Assembly: GCA_003255025.1 (NCBI GenBank)
Contig: QANY01008042.1
Coordinates: 310,001 to 374,000, forward strand
Source: Datisca glomerata
Lineage: Eukaryota; Streptophyta; Magnoliopsida; Cucurbitales; Datiscaceae
Reading direction: 5' to 3'
DNA: 64,000 nucleotides
In this document: piece after piece, positions 11,386 to 23,824 of the stretch
How the letters are laid out: every line of letters begins with the position of its first letter
How positions within the stretch are numbered: the stretch's first letter is position 1
Made by a program: the position numbers and the translations under genes
Notes under the pieces: model-generated
Databases searched by the model: none
What the model was told of the DNA's origin: nothing
Seen by the model: the letters and a program-made list of their open reading frames with translations, nothing else

Positions 11386-12105
11386 ATGGGTAACCATGTT
11401 ACTGATTTACTTGCTTTTGAGAAATTGAATGGTGATAATTTCAAACGCAGATTTGTGAGAACCATAAGTTCATTATTACTGAGGAATGCCTTGAGGAACC
11501 CGCTGCTAATACCCCTAAGAATGTTAGGAAAAAATATAATGCTTGGATCATATCAAACAACAAGGCGAAGTGCCACATGTTTGTGAACACGAATGATGTT
11601 TTAAGAACCAAGCATGAAAGCATGGAGACTGCCTATGCGATTATGAAATCTCTACAGATGATATGTTTTGAATATGATCAATATACTACACAGGGAAGAA
11701 GTACAAAGGGAGACCATTGATGAATGGATTCAAATTAGCATTATACTTGAGTCGCTCACACCAGCTTTTTCTGCGTTCAGAATCAAATATGTTATGAACA
11801 ATTTTCAATTCAACATGACCTAATTGTTGAATGAACTGTAGACTTTTAAGTCACTCAACCTTAGAATGACCAAAAAGGGCGAGGCAAATGTTGTCGAGCA
11901 AAAACCTTCTTCCACTGTTAAAAGTAACAAGATGAAGAAGATCAATGGTAAGGGCAAAGGTAAGAACAATAAAGAGAAAAAAGCCAAGACATCACCAAAA
12001 GCTAAGAAGAACAAGAACGACAGCAAGCCTAAGGGGAATGTTTCCAATGTGGGGTTGAAGATCATTGGAAGAGAAACTGTAACAAGTATCTCTACGAGCT
12101 AAAAA
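11386..12105 (+). pseudogene. copia B gag
   Basis: The start ATGGGTAACCATGTTACTG at 11386 leads to LAFEKLNGDNFKR, the N-terminal gag motif of plant copia elements. A frameshift soon after moves the rest (VRKKYNAWIISNNKAKC, about 11530) to another frame. The C-terminal part (11866-12102) is a Lys-rich tract before a CCHC zinc knuckle. The knuckle is out of frame: GNVSNVG in one frame, while another reads CFQCGVEDHWKRNC. The capsid-like protein cannot be made intact. Confidence 0.75.
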
Positions 12106-12119
12106 AGTAATGTAAATAT

Positions 12120-14760
12120 GATTTACTTATTCTTGAAGCTTGTTTGGGGGAATATGATTTTTCATCATAGATACTTGATTCAGGAGCCATTAACCATGTA
12201 CGTTCTTCTTTGCATATGCTTGATTCGTTAAGGGAGCTGGTTGATGGCGAGGTCATTTTGAGAGTTGGCAGTGGTGCGCTCGTGTCACCTAAAGCATCAG
12301 GGACAATCCATTTACTTTTTAGATATAAATTATTTAGTTTTGAACGAATTTTATTATATTCCTGAATTTTCGAGAAATTTGATTTTTCTTTCATATTTGC
12401 AAGAAAAATTATTTGAAATTTCTTTTATTAATAAAGAGTCTATTATTTCTAAGAATGGATTTGATATTTGTCATGCAAACGTTATGAACATACTATATAT
12501 GCTTAAAAACTTCAAGGATGAAGCTGAAAAGTAATTAGATAAATCATTAAAACCCTTCGATCCGATCGAGGTGGTGAATACTTAGATTTAGAATTCAAAA
12601 ATTATTTGCTGGAGTGTGGAATCATATCCAACTTACAGCTCATGAACATCACAAAAATATGGTGTTGAAAGAAGAGGAGAAACCGAACCTTATTGGATAC
12701 GGTTAGGTCGGTGTTAAACTACTCATCATTGTCACTTACATTTTAGGGATATGCAGTACACATGACAACTTACATTTTGAATGTAGTTCCCTCTAAGTCT
12801 GTAAGCAAGACACCTTTACAGTTATGGAATGGCTCCAAACCTAGTTTGCGTCATTTCAGTATATGGAGGTGTCCAGCTCACATTCTTAGACCCAAGACCG
12901 GGAAGTTAGACTCAAGGTGTGAGGTATACATATTCATTGGCTATTCTCTTGAGACTAGATGTGGGTACTTTTACAGTCACAATGATCAAAATGTGTTTGT
13001 GTCAACAAGTGCAACCTTTCTTAAGAATGACTATATGCAAAACAACAAAACTCGTGGCAAAATAATTCTCAAGCAATTAGCGACTGATAAGATCAGACCA
13101 CCTTCAATTTCTACTGATAAGCAACAAACTAGAGATACCACAGTTCCTACAAAGGAACCCCCGGTGCAACGTCGTAATGGGAGGATTATGAGACAACTAG
13201 TTCGCTACGAACTAGAGGCACATGTCCTAGTGTCAGACACTAATAAGGACGATCTATTATCACATGAAGAAGCAATGGATGATCCTGAAAAGGAGAAATA
13301 GCAAGATGCCATGAACCAGAAAATGTAATCTATGTATTTCAATTCCGTCTGGGAATTTATAGATCCACCTGTAGATCTCAGGCTCATTGGATGTAAATGG
13401 ATCTTTAAGAAAAGAAGAGGTGCAGATGAGAAAGTAGAGACTTTAAATGCACAGTTAGTAGCCAAGGGCTATACACAAAAGGAGGGAGTCGATTATGAAA
13501 AGACATTCTCCCATGTGGCCATACTAAAATCTATTCGCATCCTTTTGTCCATAGACGCTAGTTTTGAGTATGAGATATTGAAAATGGACGTCAAGATAGC
13601 ATTTTTGAATGACTCTATTGAAGAAAGCATCTATATGATGCAATCAGAAGGGTTCGTAGAAAATGGGCAAGATCAGAAAGTATGTAAGTTACATAGATTA
13701 ATTTATAGATTAAAGCAAGTATCTAGATCTTGGAATCTTACCTTTGATGAGATTATAAGGTCTTATGGCTTCAAGCAAAATGTTGACGAAACCTGTGTTT
13801 ATAAATACTCTAAAGATAAGATAGTGATTTGCTTAGTTGTTTATGTTGACGATATTCTACTAATTAAGAATGATGTAGAAACTTTGTCAAAAGTAAAGAA
13901 GTGGTTAGCTGAAAAATTTGAAATGAAAGATTTGGGAGAAGCGAGCTATGCTTTAGGCATTTAAGTCCTGAGAGATAGAAAGAATAAGTTATTGGCCCTT
14001 TCTCAGGCATCTTATATTGCTAAGATGATGGATAAATTCTCTATGGAGAATTCCAAGAAAGGTCAACAACCCACCAGATATGGAATTGTCCTCTCTAAGG
14101 AACAATGTCCTAAGACACATTAGGAGGACGATGATATGAGAAATGTTCCCTATGCTTCAGCAGTTGGAAGTCTCTTGTATGCCAAGCTGTGTAGGAGACC
14201 AGACATCTGTTATGCAGTGAGAATAGTCAGCCATTATCAATCAAATTGTAGTAAAGCATATTTTCAAGTATCTTAGGAGAACGAGAAACTATATGCTTGT
14301 TTATTCAGGTGGAGACTTGAACCCCACTAGATATACTGATTCTGACTTTCAATTAGACAGAGATAGTTGCAAGTTGACATTTGGATTATTATTCACCCTA
14401 AGTGGAGGAGCTATAGTCTGTACATGTATTAAACAATCCATCATTGCATATTCCACTATGGAGACTGAATATAAAGCGGCTTGTGAAGCTGCAAAAGAGA
14501 CTGTATGGCTCAGAAAGTTCTATTCTGATCTGAAAGTAGTTCCAGATATGGATAAACCGTTGATAATGTATTGTGATAACAGTGGGGCGATAGCGAATTC
14601 CAAGGAATCGAGGAGTCATAAGAAAGGAAAGAACATAGAGAGGAAATATCATCTTATAAGAAAGATCGTGCATCGAGGGGATGTGACTGTTATGAAGATA
14701 TAATCGGAAAAGAACCTGGTTGATTCTTTTACAAAGACACTTCCTGCGAAGTCATTTGAG
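12120..14760 (+). pseudogene. copia B pol (protease, integrase, RT, RNase H), broken
   Basis: Pieces run in copia order. 12265-12534 is the GAG-pre-integrase region after a damaged protease. 12762-13301 is the integrase C-terminal half with TPLQLWNGSKPSLRHF and a GYSLETRCGYFYS block. 13332-13964 is an RT segment with CKWIFKKRRG, LVAKGYTQKEGVDYEKTF, the MDVKIAFLN motif and an intact YVDD box, ending at a TAA. 14293-14703 is RNase H with MYCDNSGAIANSKE and the IERKYHLIRKIV tail. Stops at 13962, 14119 and elsewhere, plus frameshifts, disrupt the polyprotein. The RT part is the best preserved of all elements in the window. Confidence 0.85.
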
Positions 14761-14822
14761 GGTCACGTGCATAACATTGGATTAAGAGAGATACCACATT
14801 TGCTTTAGAGCAAGTGGGAGAT

Positions 14823-16206
14823 TGTTGGGGGTTATGCCCTCAAAACATGTGTATTGACTTTTTGATATGAAATTTAAAGAGGATTACATTTTTCTTATAA
14901 TTGTTCTTTTATATTATTATTGAATAGTTTTATATAAATATCTAAAAATTTCATATTCATTAATGAGACTATGATCTTGTATTAGTATGATGATTAAGAT
15001 CATAGATAATTAATAAAATTGCCAGCAACATATTAAAGTATAAAATTTTTAATGAATGGTTGCTAGTACGGTTTACCAAGCATTATGAATGCATGTGATC
15101 TAGATTCAGATCATTGATGTGGATAGACATCTTAGTGAAACTACTTTATATAATAAGTCTACACATGACAAAACTGATGTGAATTAATATCTTTATTGAT
15201 GTGTCATTTATCATAAAGATTTAATACACATCAATTCGATGATCATATATGTAGATCAATCTGAATCCTAAGTAGTCATGAACTCTTATACATGTCTTCT
15301 GGATCTTTTGATTCCCTCATTAAGGTCTGTTTGTTAATCAGGCTAGTGACTTTTATTTTGGAGATTCAGTGATGTGGATGGTTAGGGACATGATCTTACA
15401 TTTTAAATCTAAGCTTTCTTAACAGATTGTATATTGATTCCATTAAGTGTTAGTTTCTAACTAAATGTTTATTGAGCTCAAAATTATAATAATTTGAACT
15501 ATGTGAAATGATTATATCAATGGACTATACGAGAATATTCTGTAGATACATTCTTTAATGTCTAAAAAAGCAATTTCATATTTATAGTGGAGTAATAATG
15601 TAATTAATAAATTAGATTATTTAATTATAGAGTTTAATTAATAATCTGGTTTATTGGAGTTTAGGATTATAGGTCCATGATCCTCATGTCATCTTTAGAC
15701 TACGATGTCTAATGTGTGAATATTTCAGGACATGAGAAAATGACTAACTTACAAAATGAATTTTTATTTTGGAGTAAGTACATAATTATGAGATAATTAT
15801 GTGTGATTAATTAATTGAATTATTTATATATTTAAATATAATTTCAGAAATTATATATGTACTTTTCAAATTTTTATTGATTATCGATAAGTGAGACAGA
15901 ATATTTAATTTAAGAAATTAGATAATTAAATTATTATTAGATAATAATTTAAAACAACTAAATATGTTATTTATGAAATAATAGATAAGTTAATTGATAG
16001 GGATAATCAGATATGTTAATTTTGAATTAACTGATATCTAGATAGTTATCTGATTAAAATAAATATTTATTTTACCGTAATTACCACGTGTCAATAACTG
16101 ATAGGGTATCAGAAATTAACATGGACTATTGTGGTTAGTAGTGAGTGTGCAACACTCTAGTGCAACATGGCACTACAATCGTGCCGTGAGGCACTGTGCT
16201 GGCTCA
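14823..16206 (+). repeat. 3' LTR of copia B, truncated
   Basis: It starts TGTTGGGGGTTATGCC after the purine tract and follows the 5' LTR, with a further stretch of about 200 bp (15405-15600) that the 5' copy lacks. It contains ATATTTATAGTGGAG near 15578, a plausible TATA region. It breaks off within the palindrome cluster at about 16206, so the true LTR end and target duplication are absent. Confidence 0.75.
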
Positions 16207-16345
16207 TATGCACACAAGATCAGCTGGTTTGATATTTTCACCAAATCCTTTCCATCTCGTTAGTATATTTCTCTGAGATCCAAACTGTTTCTTCCTCTGG
16301 GAAGCATCAGTTTGAAGGGGGCTATTGACTAGCTTATATCTGTAA
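16207..16345 (+). mobile_element. displaced 3' end of copia A
   Basis: Reading near 16211 gives DQL then DIFTKSFPS, the conserved end of copia RNase H. Polypurine GAAGGGGGC and then TGACTAGCTTATATC follow, which is identical to the first 15 bp of the LTR at 4015. This is the part of copia A lying beyond the copia B insertion. Its LTR is lost after about 17 bp. Confidence 0.75.
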
Positions 16346-17289
16346 AGGATTTTTCCCGTCTTCCTCAAGATTTAGGGAAAAATATATTAATAAGGATAAA
16401 ATTTGTGTAAGTATGAAATAGAAAGAGATGTCGATAATCCAAAAATTCTTCAACGTCCAAAGTGTACTGTTTTATTGAAAATATTAGTTTTATATAGACT
16501 TCCTCAATTACATGAGTTTAAGTAAAAATAATCAAACAAATAAAAAAATCAGATGAGGTACTCATCAGGCCTAGGATAACACTCATTCATGGGGATCCCC
16601 TTTCTTCTTTATTTTACATTTGTCACACTCAGCCGCTCATCAATTACCACCACATGATAGTTTTCTGTGGTTCCAAGCCAATTAGTCAGAACCACTTGGT
16701 GGTCTACCAACCTGTTTTGTCTGAGAAGTGCAGCCTACTCAATCAATCACAACCACTTGATTGTCAGTCTGAACCCCTTTTCTCGTCTGATATTCTGCCT
16801 CGTCCATGAGGTAATGATCCCCGTTCTCGAGATGTCAGTTCCTGTTCTCGATGCGATGATCCTTCATGCTCGAGATGTCGGTTCTCGTTCTTGACGCGAT
16901 GTTCTTCATTCTCGAGATGTCGGTTCCCTTTCTTGAAGGATGATTACCCATTCTGTAAATATCTTGCGACTTCAGTCAGTCATTCGTTTCATCTTTTTCG
17001 GCGTTTCTCATGAGTCCCGCGTAAGTTCCTTTTATCCACATGGCAGTGAATATTTTTTACCTGTTCATTTCCCCCATTGCTCTTCGACGATGTTCGTCGA
17101 TATGCAATGAATTCTCTTAACACGCTCCCCATTTTTAGATAACGGTTTTTCTTGATCTACTTTCATCAATTCATGATCCTTTTTTACTCTGCAAAACATT
17201 GAGTGTTGTGCAAGAAAAGTCATAAAATATTTTTAAATAATGAGATAATGTACCATCATTTTTAATAAAATTATAAATTAGCCATTCAC
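16346..17289. other. unassigned sequence with a short tandem repeat
   Basis: No coding family is recognised. At 16826-16952 a unit of about 42 bp beginning CTCGAGATGTC is repeated three times with divergence. The surrounding DNA is less AT-rich than the flanking LTRs and is probably a fragment of another repeat. Confidence 0.45.
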
Positions 17290-20200
17290 TTGTCGATTAA
17301 TGGTACTTAAGGATCAAGATGTATTTAGAGGGGTAAAATGATAATTTTGACAAGCTCTAATTTACGAACTAATAATTGGAGCACAGAACTACATGAAATA
17401 ATTATATTAGTGGACTACATGAGAATACTCTATAAATACATTCCATAATCACTATGAGTTCAATTCCATATTTATAGTCGAGTAATAATGAAATTAATAA
17501 ATAAGATTATTTAATTAAAAAGTTTAATTAATAATCTGATTTATTGAAACTTAGTATATGTCCATGGTCCCCAAGTCACATCTGCACTACGCAGTCTAGG
17601 GTATGAAAATTCCAGAATATGAGAAAATGACTGACTTGCAAAAGAAATTTTTAATTTTAGGAAAAGTTAATAATTATGAGATAATTATATGTGATTAATN
17701 TTGAATCAACTAAATCTGTTATTTTTGAAATAACAGATAAGTTAGTTTATAGGGATAATCAGATATGTTAAATTTAAATTAATTGACATCTAAATATTTA
17801 TCTGATTAACATAAATATTTAATTTGCAGTAATTTTCACCTATCAATCACTGATTGATATCAAATATTGACATGGACTATTATAATGTCACGTGGCACTA
17901 CAGTAATGGGGGTGCTACACTGCAGTGTCACGTGGCACTACAGTCGTGAACAGTTACAGTGGGTCTCATCGTAACTGGCAATTTATAATTAAATATTATT
18001 TCAGTTTATCCCTAAAAAATATGATACGTCATTATCTAGAAAATATAAGATATTATTCTAAAGACATCAATTGATGAATTAGTTCATCAGTTCATAAAAA
18101 ATCGAATTGAAAATACATTTGGTGTCAGAGTAATTTTTCTCTGTGAATAATAGTTAATCAAAACTTTAAAAGAATAATCATTGCGTAATTTCAAAGAATC
18201 GTCTCACTAAACTCCTTCTGAATAAATTTCTGGATCTCATGGATTGAGTACATCTAGAGACAGAAAAAGTCTCTTGTAATATTCTACGTGCTCACACACG
18301 TCCTAGTACGTTGACGATTGACTTGGAAGATCTTTGATGTGGTTGGTGTAGCGTTGAAGTTTTTGGAGCGAATTGATCGTCACACGCGCGGTCCACCTTC
18401 CAGAAGCTATAACTTTTGACTCGGATTGACTCACGGTGCCCTTAATATATTAAACCGGACCTCATTCAAAGATCTATTTGTATAGCTGGGTTTACCTATT
18501 ATGGTCCAGTTTTAGGCCCAAAATGGTCGTTTCAGGAACTTTCGGAGGCCTAGAGGCTGTTTTCGCAAGTTTTGGTAACTTTCGTAATTTTCCCTTTCTT
18601 TAATTTTTAGGGTTTTCAAGAACAGTTTAAATTCATATTGTTTGGTTAGTTTGCAGTAGTTCTTGGATGATATTGTTGAAGACGTTTTCTCTATAATTTT
18701 AATTTTTAGTATTTCATCATTTATCAAAATTGTTGCCTAACTCCTGATAATCTCAGAATTCAACAGATTTTAGAAAATCAAATTTCTGGCAATCGTGCGT
18801 GATTCAATAGTATTTGATATTATTAGCTTTTCTTGAGGCTTCCGCTACATCAATATTGGTGTGGATCTCGGAGTTTACTGATCGTTGAAACGGTTTTGTG
18901 GGACGAAGGATCTCGGAATACTCTATAAATACATTCCATAATCAGTATGAGTTCAATTCCATTTTTATAGTCGAGTAATAATGAAATTAATAAATAAGAT
19001 TATTTTAATTAAAAAGTTTAATTAATAATCTGGTTTATTGGAACTTAGGATTATATGTTCATGGTGCCACAGTCACCTCTGTACTACGCAGTATAGGGTA
19101 TGAAAATTTCAGAACATGAAAAATGACTGACTTGCAAAAGAAATTTTTAATTTTAGGGCAAGTACATAATTATGAGATAATTATGTGTGATTAATTAATT
19201 AAGAATTAATTAATTGAATTATATATATGTGTATATATATATATAATTATCGATTATTTTTTAATTAAGGATAAGTGAGACAGAATATCTAATTTGTGAA
19301 ATTAGATAATAATTTGAATCAACTAAATCTGTTATTTTTGAAATAACAGATAAGTTAGTTTATAGGGATAATCAGATATGTTAGATTTGAATTAACTGAC
19401 ATCTAAATATTTATTTGATTAAAATAAATATTTAATTCGTAGTAATTTTCACGTGTCAATCACTGATTGATATCAGATATTGACATGGACTATTATAGTG
19501 TCACGTGACACTACAGTAGTGGGGGTGCTACACTGCAGTTTCACGTGGCACTACAGTCGTGAACAGTTGCAATGGGTCTCACCGTAACTGATAATTTATA
19601 ATTAAATATTATTTTAGTTTATCCCTAAAAAATATGATTCGTCATTATCTAGAAAATATAAGATATTATTCTAAAGGCATCATTTGATGAATTAGTTCAT
19701 CACTTCATAAAAAATCGAATTGAAAATACATTTGGTGTTAGAGTAATTTTTCTCTGTGAATAATAGTTAATCAAAACTTTAAAAGAATAATCATTGCATA
19801 ATTTTAAAGAATCGTCTCACTAAAGTCCTTCTGAATAAATCTCTGGAACTCATGGATTGAGTACATCTAGAAACAGAAAAAGTGTCCGGTTTTAGGCCCA
19901 AAAAATGGTCGTTTTAGAAACTTTCGGAGGCCCAGAGGCTGTTTTGGCAAGTTTTGGTAACTTTCATAATTTTCCCTTTTTTTAATTTTTAGGGTTTTCA
20001 AGAACAGTTTAAATTCATATTGTTTGGTTAGTTTGCAATAGTTTTTGGATGATATTATTAGAGACTTTTTCTCTATAATTTCAATTTTTGGTATTTCGTG
20101 ATTTATCAAAATTGTTGCCTAAGTCCTGATAATCTCAGAATTCAACAGATTTTTGAAAATCAAATTACTGGCAATCGTGCGCGATTCAATAATATTTGAT

Positions 20201-20512
20201 GTTGTTAGTTTTTCTTGAGGCTTCCGCTACATCAATCTTGGTGTGGATCTCGGATTTACTGATCATTGGAACGGTTTTGTGGGACAGATGATCGATCAGT
20301 TTTGCAATGACGCTTGATATAGACTACAAGAGGTATATGATTCCTAAGTTTATATATTATAGATTTAATGTATAAATATATAATGGATTCTGACTGGTTG
20401 AAAAAATATTTTCAATAAAAAAATTTGTATTTGATTATCGTGACGTGCACAAATTTTTTTATTAAATGATTCAATTTTTTATTAAAAATTTAACTTTTAA
20501 ACAATCTTGTGC
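17290..20512 (+). mobile_element. copia LTR fragment with internal tandem duplication
   Basis: This is LTR sequence of the copia B/C/D family entered mid-LTR (matching about 47560-47660 in inverse orientation). It contains a direct duplication of about 1.49 kb: AATACTCTATAAATACATTC at 17424 recurs at 18917. The second copy lacks about 235 bp (18270-18505 equivalent) and carries scattered substitutions. After 20300 it continues into the LTR end (ACTACAAGAGGTAT...), and TTGATATCAT at about 20512 resembles a decayed primer-binding site. A single N at 17700 sits where the second copy has about 130 bp more. No internal coding region follows. Confidence 0.7.
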
Positions 20513-20850
20513 CACAACAACCAACATTGATATCATGTAAAGAAAAGAAACGTTACAGAAGAAGAAGTTGAGAAGAAGAAGAAGTTAGAGCTCGAAGAAG
20601 CTTGCTGTAGAATTAAGCAGAGTGCTTCATTACCACATAATTTAATAATGACAACAAATATATACTACAAGGATTAGCTCAATAACCAAGCTAACTAAAC
20701 AAACTCCCTAAGCTAACTAAACCAACTCCCTAACACCTAGTGGTTAGACATGAACCACGATATTACAATAATAGTACTAATCTACGCTTCAACTAATAGC
20801 TGAGCCTTGTTGATATGATAGACTTAGTTTTTGATGAGATGGCAGTTGAT
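20513..20850 (-). repeat. possible LTR fragment of another minus-strand copia
   Basis: TTGATATCATGTAAAG at about 20512 would read on the minus strand as an LTR end plus a primer site. The following CT/GA-rich and CTAACTAAAC-repeat sequence resembles a copia LTR. Only this weak motif supports the call. Confidence 0.3.
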
Positions 20851-21686
20851 GTGGCTGTTTCATTTGCTTATCACAAATTGATAATATAAATTAATATTAA
20901 ATTTATATGTGAGCAAAACGTTTTTATAGGCCATATTGTTTCGTGATATCTTCTATTATAATCATGTTGTAATTGAATTAACATATTTGTTTGTAATAAC
21001 TCTTAAACAAGGATTCAATTTTACTTTGTATGCAATCTTAATTTACAGTCTATTGAAGTAATTGAATTACAACAGAAAATCAAAGCAATCATCATTTACA
21101 ATACAATAGCAATCAATTAGCAAAAATTATTTTGGTACCTTTATGAAATCAGATGATAAATATGTATTTTTATTATGAGAATAACGTTACATGATTTGAA
21201 ATTATATAATAAATTTTATTAATTTAATAAAATTAATTTTATTAAACTTTAGTTTAACATTATTAATGTAATATTTATCAATAATAGTTATAAGTGATGT
21301 TAAAATTGTACATCAAAATATTTTTGGGATAATATAACTGAAAAGTCGTTAAAGTAACTTTTTCTAAACACACAAATTTACAATAAACTTTGAGATATAC
21401 TAAACATAGCATTTTAAAATTATCACTCATCACGTTATAGATTATCATGCACAATCAAACATGACAATCACTAATTAAATTACCACCAATTTAATTACGA
21501 TGGTTATTTTAGACATAGATTTCCATGCTTCAAAATTGTTAGAGAGAGAGGGCTGAGTCGGTGGTGCAGACCACACTGTAAGGAGCTAGGTAAGGCAAGA
21601 AACATGTTTGGCCAGATGTAAAGCTGCCAGCCGCACTCTCTCGCAGTCTTGTTTTTCCAGGGTCAGTTGAAGCTTGGAAAGAAACG
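20851..21686. other. AT-rich intergenic DNA
   Basis: I see no gene, long repeat or structured element here. 21540-21686 is less AT-rich and directly abuts the LTR of copia E. Confidence 0.4.
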
Positions 21687-22069
21687 GGAAATAAGCTTCA
21701 CAATAAAGGGAAAATGTAATTCAGAACTTGTTCATTCAAATCTTAATGATCATGACATTACAAGATACATATATATAAGCTTCATCATTAGCTAATCATA
21801 CGGGTGAGAGAGAGAGGGGAGAGAGAGAGGAATATATGTTGGCTACAATAATACTAAGTTGGCACTCTAGTATTAGCTCATGAAATATTGTTATATTCCT
21901 TCTGTTTGCTCTAAAACGAAGGTTGAACAGACAAGGTGATGAGACTGACTGAGTTGTAAGCTAACATGGTGAGGAGATGAGTGACTAGGCAGCTTCTTGA
22001 TTGAGAAGAAGACCAAGGCAGAGATGAAGAAGAGCACAAAAACTAGCCCTCTATTGTACTGCCTTAACA
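21687..22069 (-). repeat. 3' LTR of copia E
   Basis: About 383 bp, alignable with 26407-26770 over its whole length (for example GAGTTGGCACTCTAGTATTAGC in the other copy). It holds a GA-rich run (21805-21833). The far end near 21687 is set where similarity to the other LTR stops. Confidence 0.8.
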
Positions 22070-23300
22070 TCCCCCCTCAAGCTAAAGGGGAGACAACCAC
22101 TTTTAGCTTGGATTTAGGGTGATTGAACTACTGCTCAGTGATAGCCTTAGTAAACAAGTCAGCAACTTGATCACAAGAAGGAATGTACTTGATTTCCAGT
22201 TGCCTAGCAAGAACTTTATCCCTCACAAAGTAAACATCAATCTCAATGTGTTTTTTTCTTGCATGGGAAACAAGATTTGATATAATGGAAGCAGCCCCCT
22301 CATTATCATACCAAATTATTGGATCAGACGAAAAGGAATAATGCATTTCATGCATGAGAGATTGAATCCAAGAGATTTTTGCAGCAGTATGAGCCAAGGC
22401 GCTTTACTTACTTTCAATGCTACTTTTTGGATGACCAAGACAATAAGGAGGAACCAAGGAAGATAGCATATCCACAAGTGGGCTTCCTGTCATCTAAGCA
22501 TCTTTCCCAATTAGCTTCTAAGAAGGCTTCAATGTTGACAGATAAGGCTGGCTGAAGAAGCAATCCTTCTGTGATTGTGCTCTTAAAATACATGAGGACC
22601 TCTTGCAAGCTTGCCAGTGAAGAGAAGTTGGGCAGTGTAAGTATTAACTCAACCTATTGACTATAAAGGCAATGTCTGGTCTTGTAATGGTTGCATATTG
22701 AAGAGCCCTAATCAAGCTCATGTACAAAGTTGTATCAGGAAGTGGTTTGCCGCCATCCTTGGTCAATTTAACAGAGACAGTAGCTAGAGTGACACATGAT
22801 TTAGCAGATTCCATTTGAAACTTAAGCAACAACTCAGTGAGGTACCTTTGCTGAGATAGATACAGACTAGAAGAAGAGGTTGTCACCTTAATGCCTAAGA
22901 AGTGATGCAACAGACCTAGATCCTTCAAAGCAAATTCTGTGTGAAAAGAACTGGTTAAAGCAACAATGTATTCACTCCCTCTGATTAATATGTCATCAAC
23001 ATACACAAATAAGTAAGCAATCCTAACATAGTTATGTAAAATGAATAGAGAACTATCATATTTTACAACTTTAAACCCTTTTTGTTGAAGAGTAAGCTTG
23101 AGCTTGTCATACCAAGCTCGGAGAGCCTGCTTGAGGACATAAATATCCTTATCGAGCTTGCATACATGAGTGAGTCTGGAATAGTCTATGAAACCATCAG
23201 GTTGCTGCATAAAAACTGACTCAGAGAGATGTCCATGCAAAAATGCATTATTGACATCTAGTTGCCTAATCTGTCATCTATTGGTGAAAGCAATAGTTAA
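22070..23300 (-). pseudogene. copia E RT and RNase H
   Basis: RT (23240-22644) starts at MHGHLSESVFMQQPDGF, then VCKLDKDIYVLKQALRAWYDKL, an intact YVDD box, and LKDLGLLHHFLGIKV. The following segment (22608-22420) includes the RNase H start WERCLDDRKPTCGYAIFLG. 22397-22128 carries WYDNEGAASIISNLVSHAR, HIEIDVYFVRDKV and the DLFTKAIT end. Frame changes between the three pieces break the polyprotein. Confidence 0.85.
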
Positions 23301-23824
23301 AATAAGTCTTATAGTGACTGGCTTCACAACTAGGCTGAAAGTCCTAGAAAAATCCAGTCTTGGTGTCTGATGGAAGCCTTTGATAACCAATCTAGTCTTA
23401 TGCCTCTAAACAGTGCCATCAGGGTTGACTTGACCCTGTAGACCCATCTATTTCCAATAATATTCAAGGTTGGCCGTGGTGGTACCAAGGTCCATTTTTT
23501 ATTCAGTTGAAGTGTATTGAACTCATCCTACATAGCCCTTTCTAGTGAGGAAGGGATAAAGCTTACTTGACCGACTTACATTCTGAGTGTTCTGAAATAA
23601 GTATTGTAGTTGCATAAACCTTAGGCTTTCTTATACCTGAATTAGCTCTTGTGCATGGGATTAGCATTGGCAGTAGTAGAGTGAATAATAGTGGGTGAAC
23701 AGGGTTGATGGACTGAGATTGGTTGACGGACTGCGACTGGCTGAGGTACAATGTCTGAGGTATGATTAGGAAATAAAACAAGTAAAATGGGATCAATAGA
23801 GACTAATGTACCTGAAGTAGAGAT

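Larger units (their letters stand above)
8423..16206 (+). mobile_element. Ty1/copia element B, inserted in copia A
   Basis: An LTR start TGTTGGGGGTTATGCCCTC at 8423 recurs at 14823. In between lie a leader, gag and pol in plus orientation, and a purine-rich GCAAGTGGGAGAT directly before the second LTR. The 5' LTR appears to lose its own end and the primer-binding site: near 9685 the sequence jumps into leader DNA (GAGAAGATGAAGAACGC) that in copia D lies well inside the element. The 3' LTR breaks off at about 16206, where copia A resumes. Coding frames contain stops. It belongs to the same family as copia C and D. Confidence 0.8.

Noticed and set aside
18512..20109. Two similar minus-strand frames (18512-18727 and 19867-20109)
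   Set aside because: Their similarity comes from the LTR tandem duplication, not from a gene family. The Lys-rich sequence is what AT-rich LTR DNA would give.
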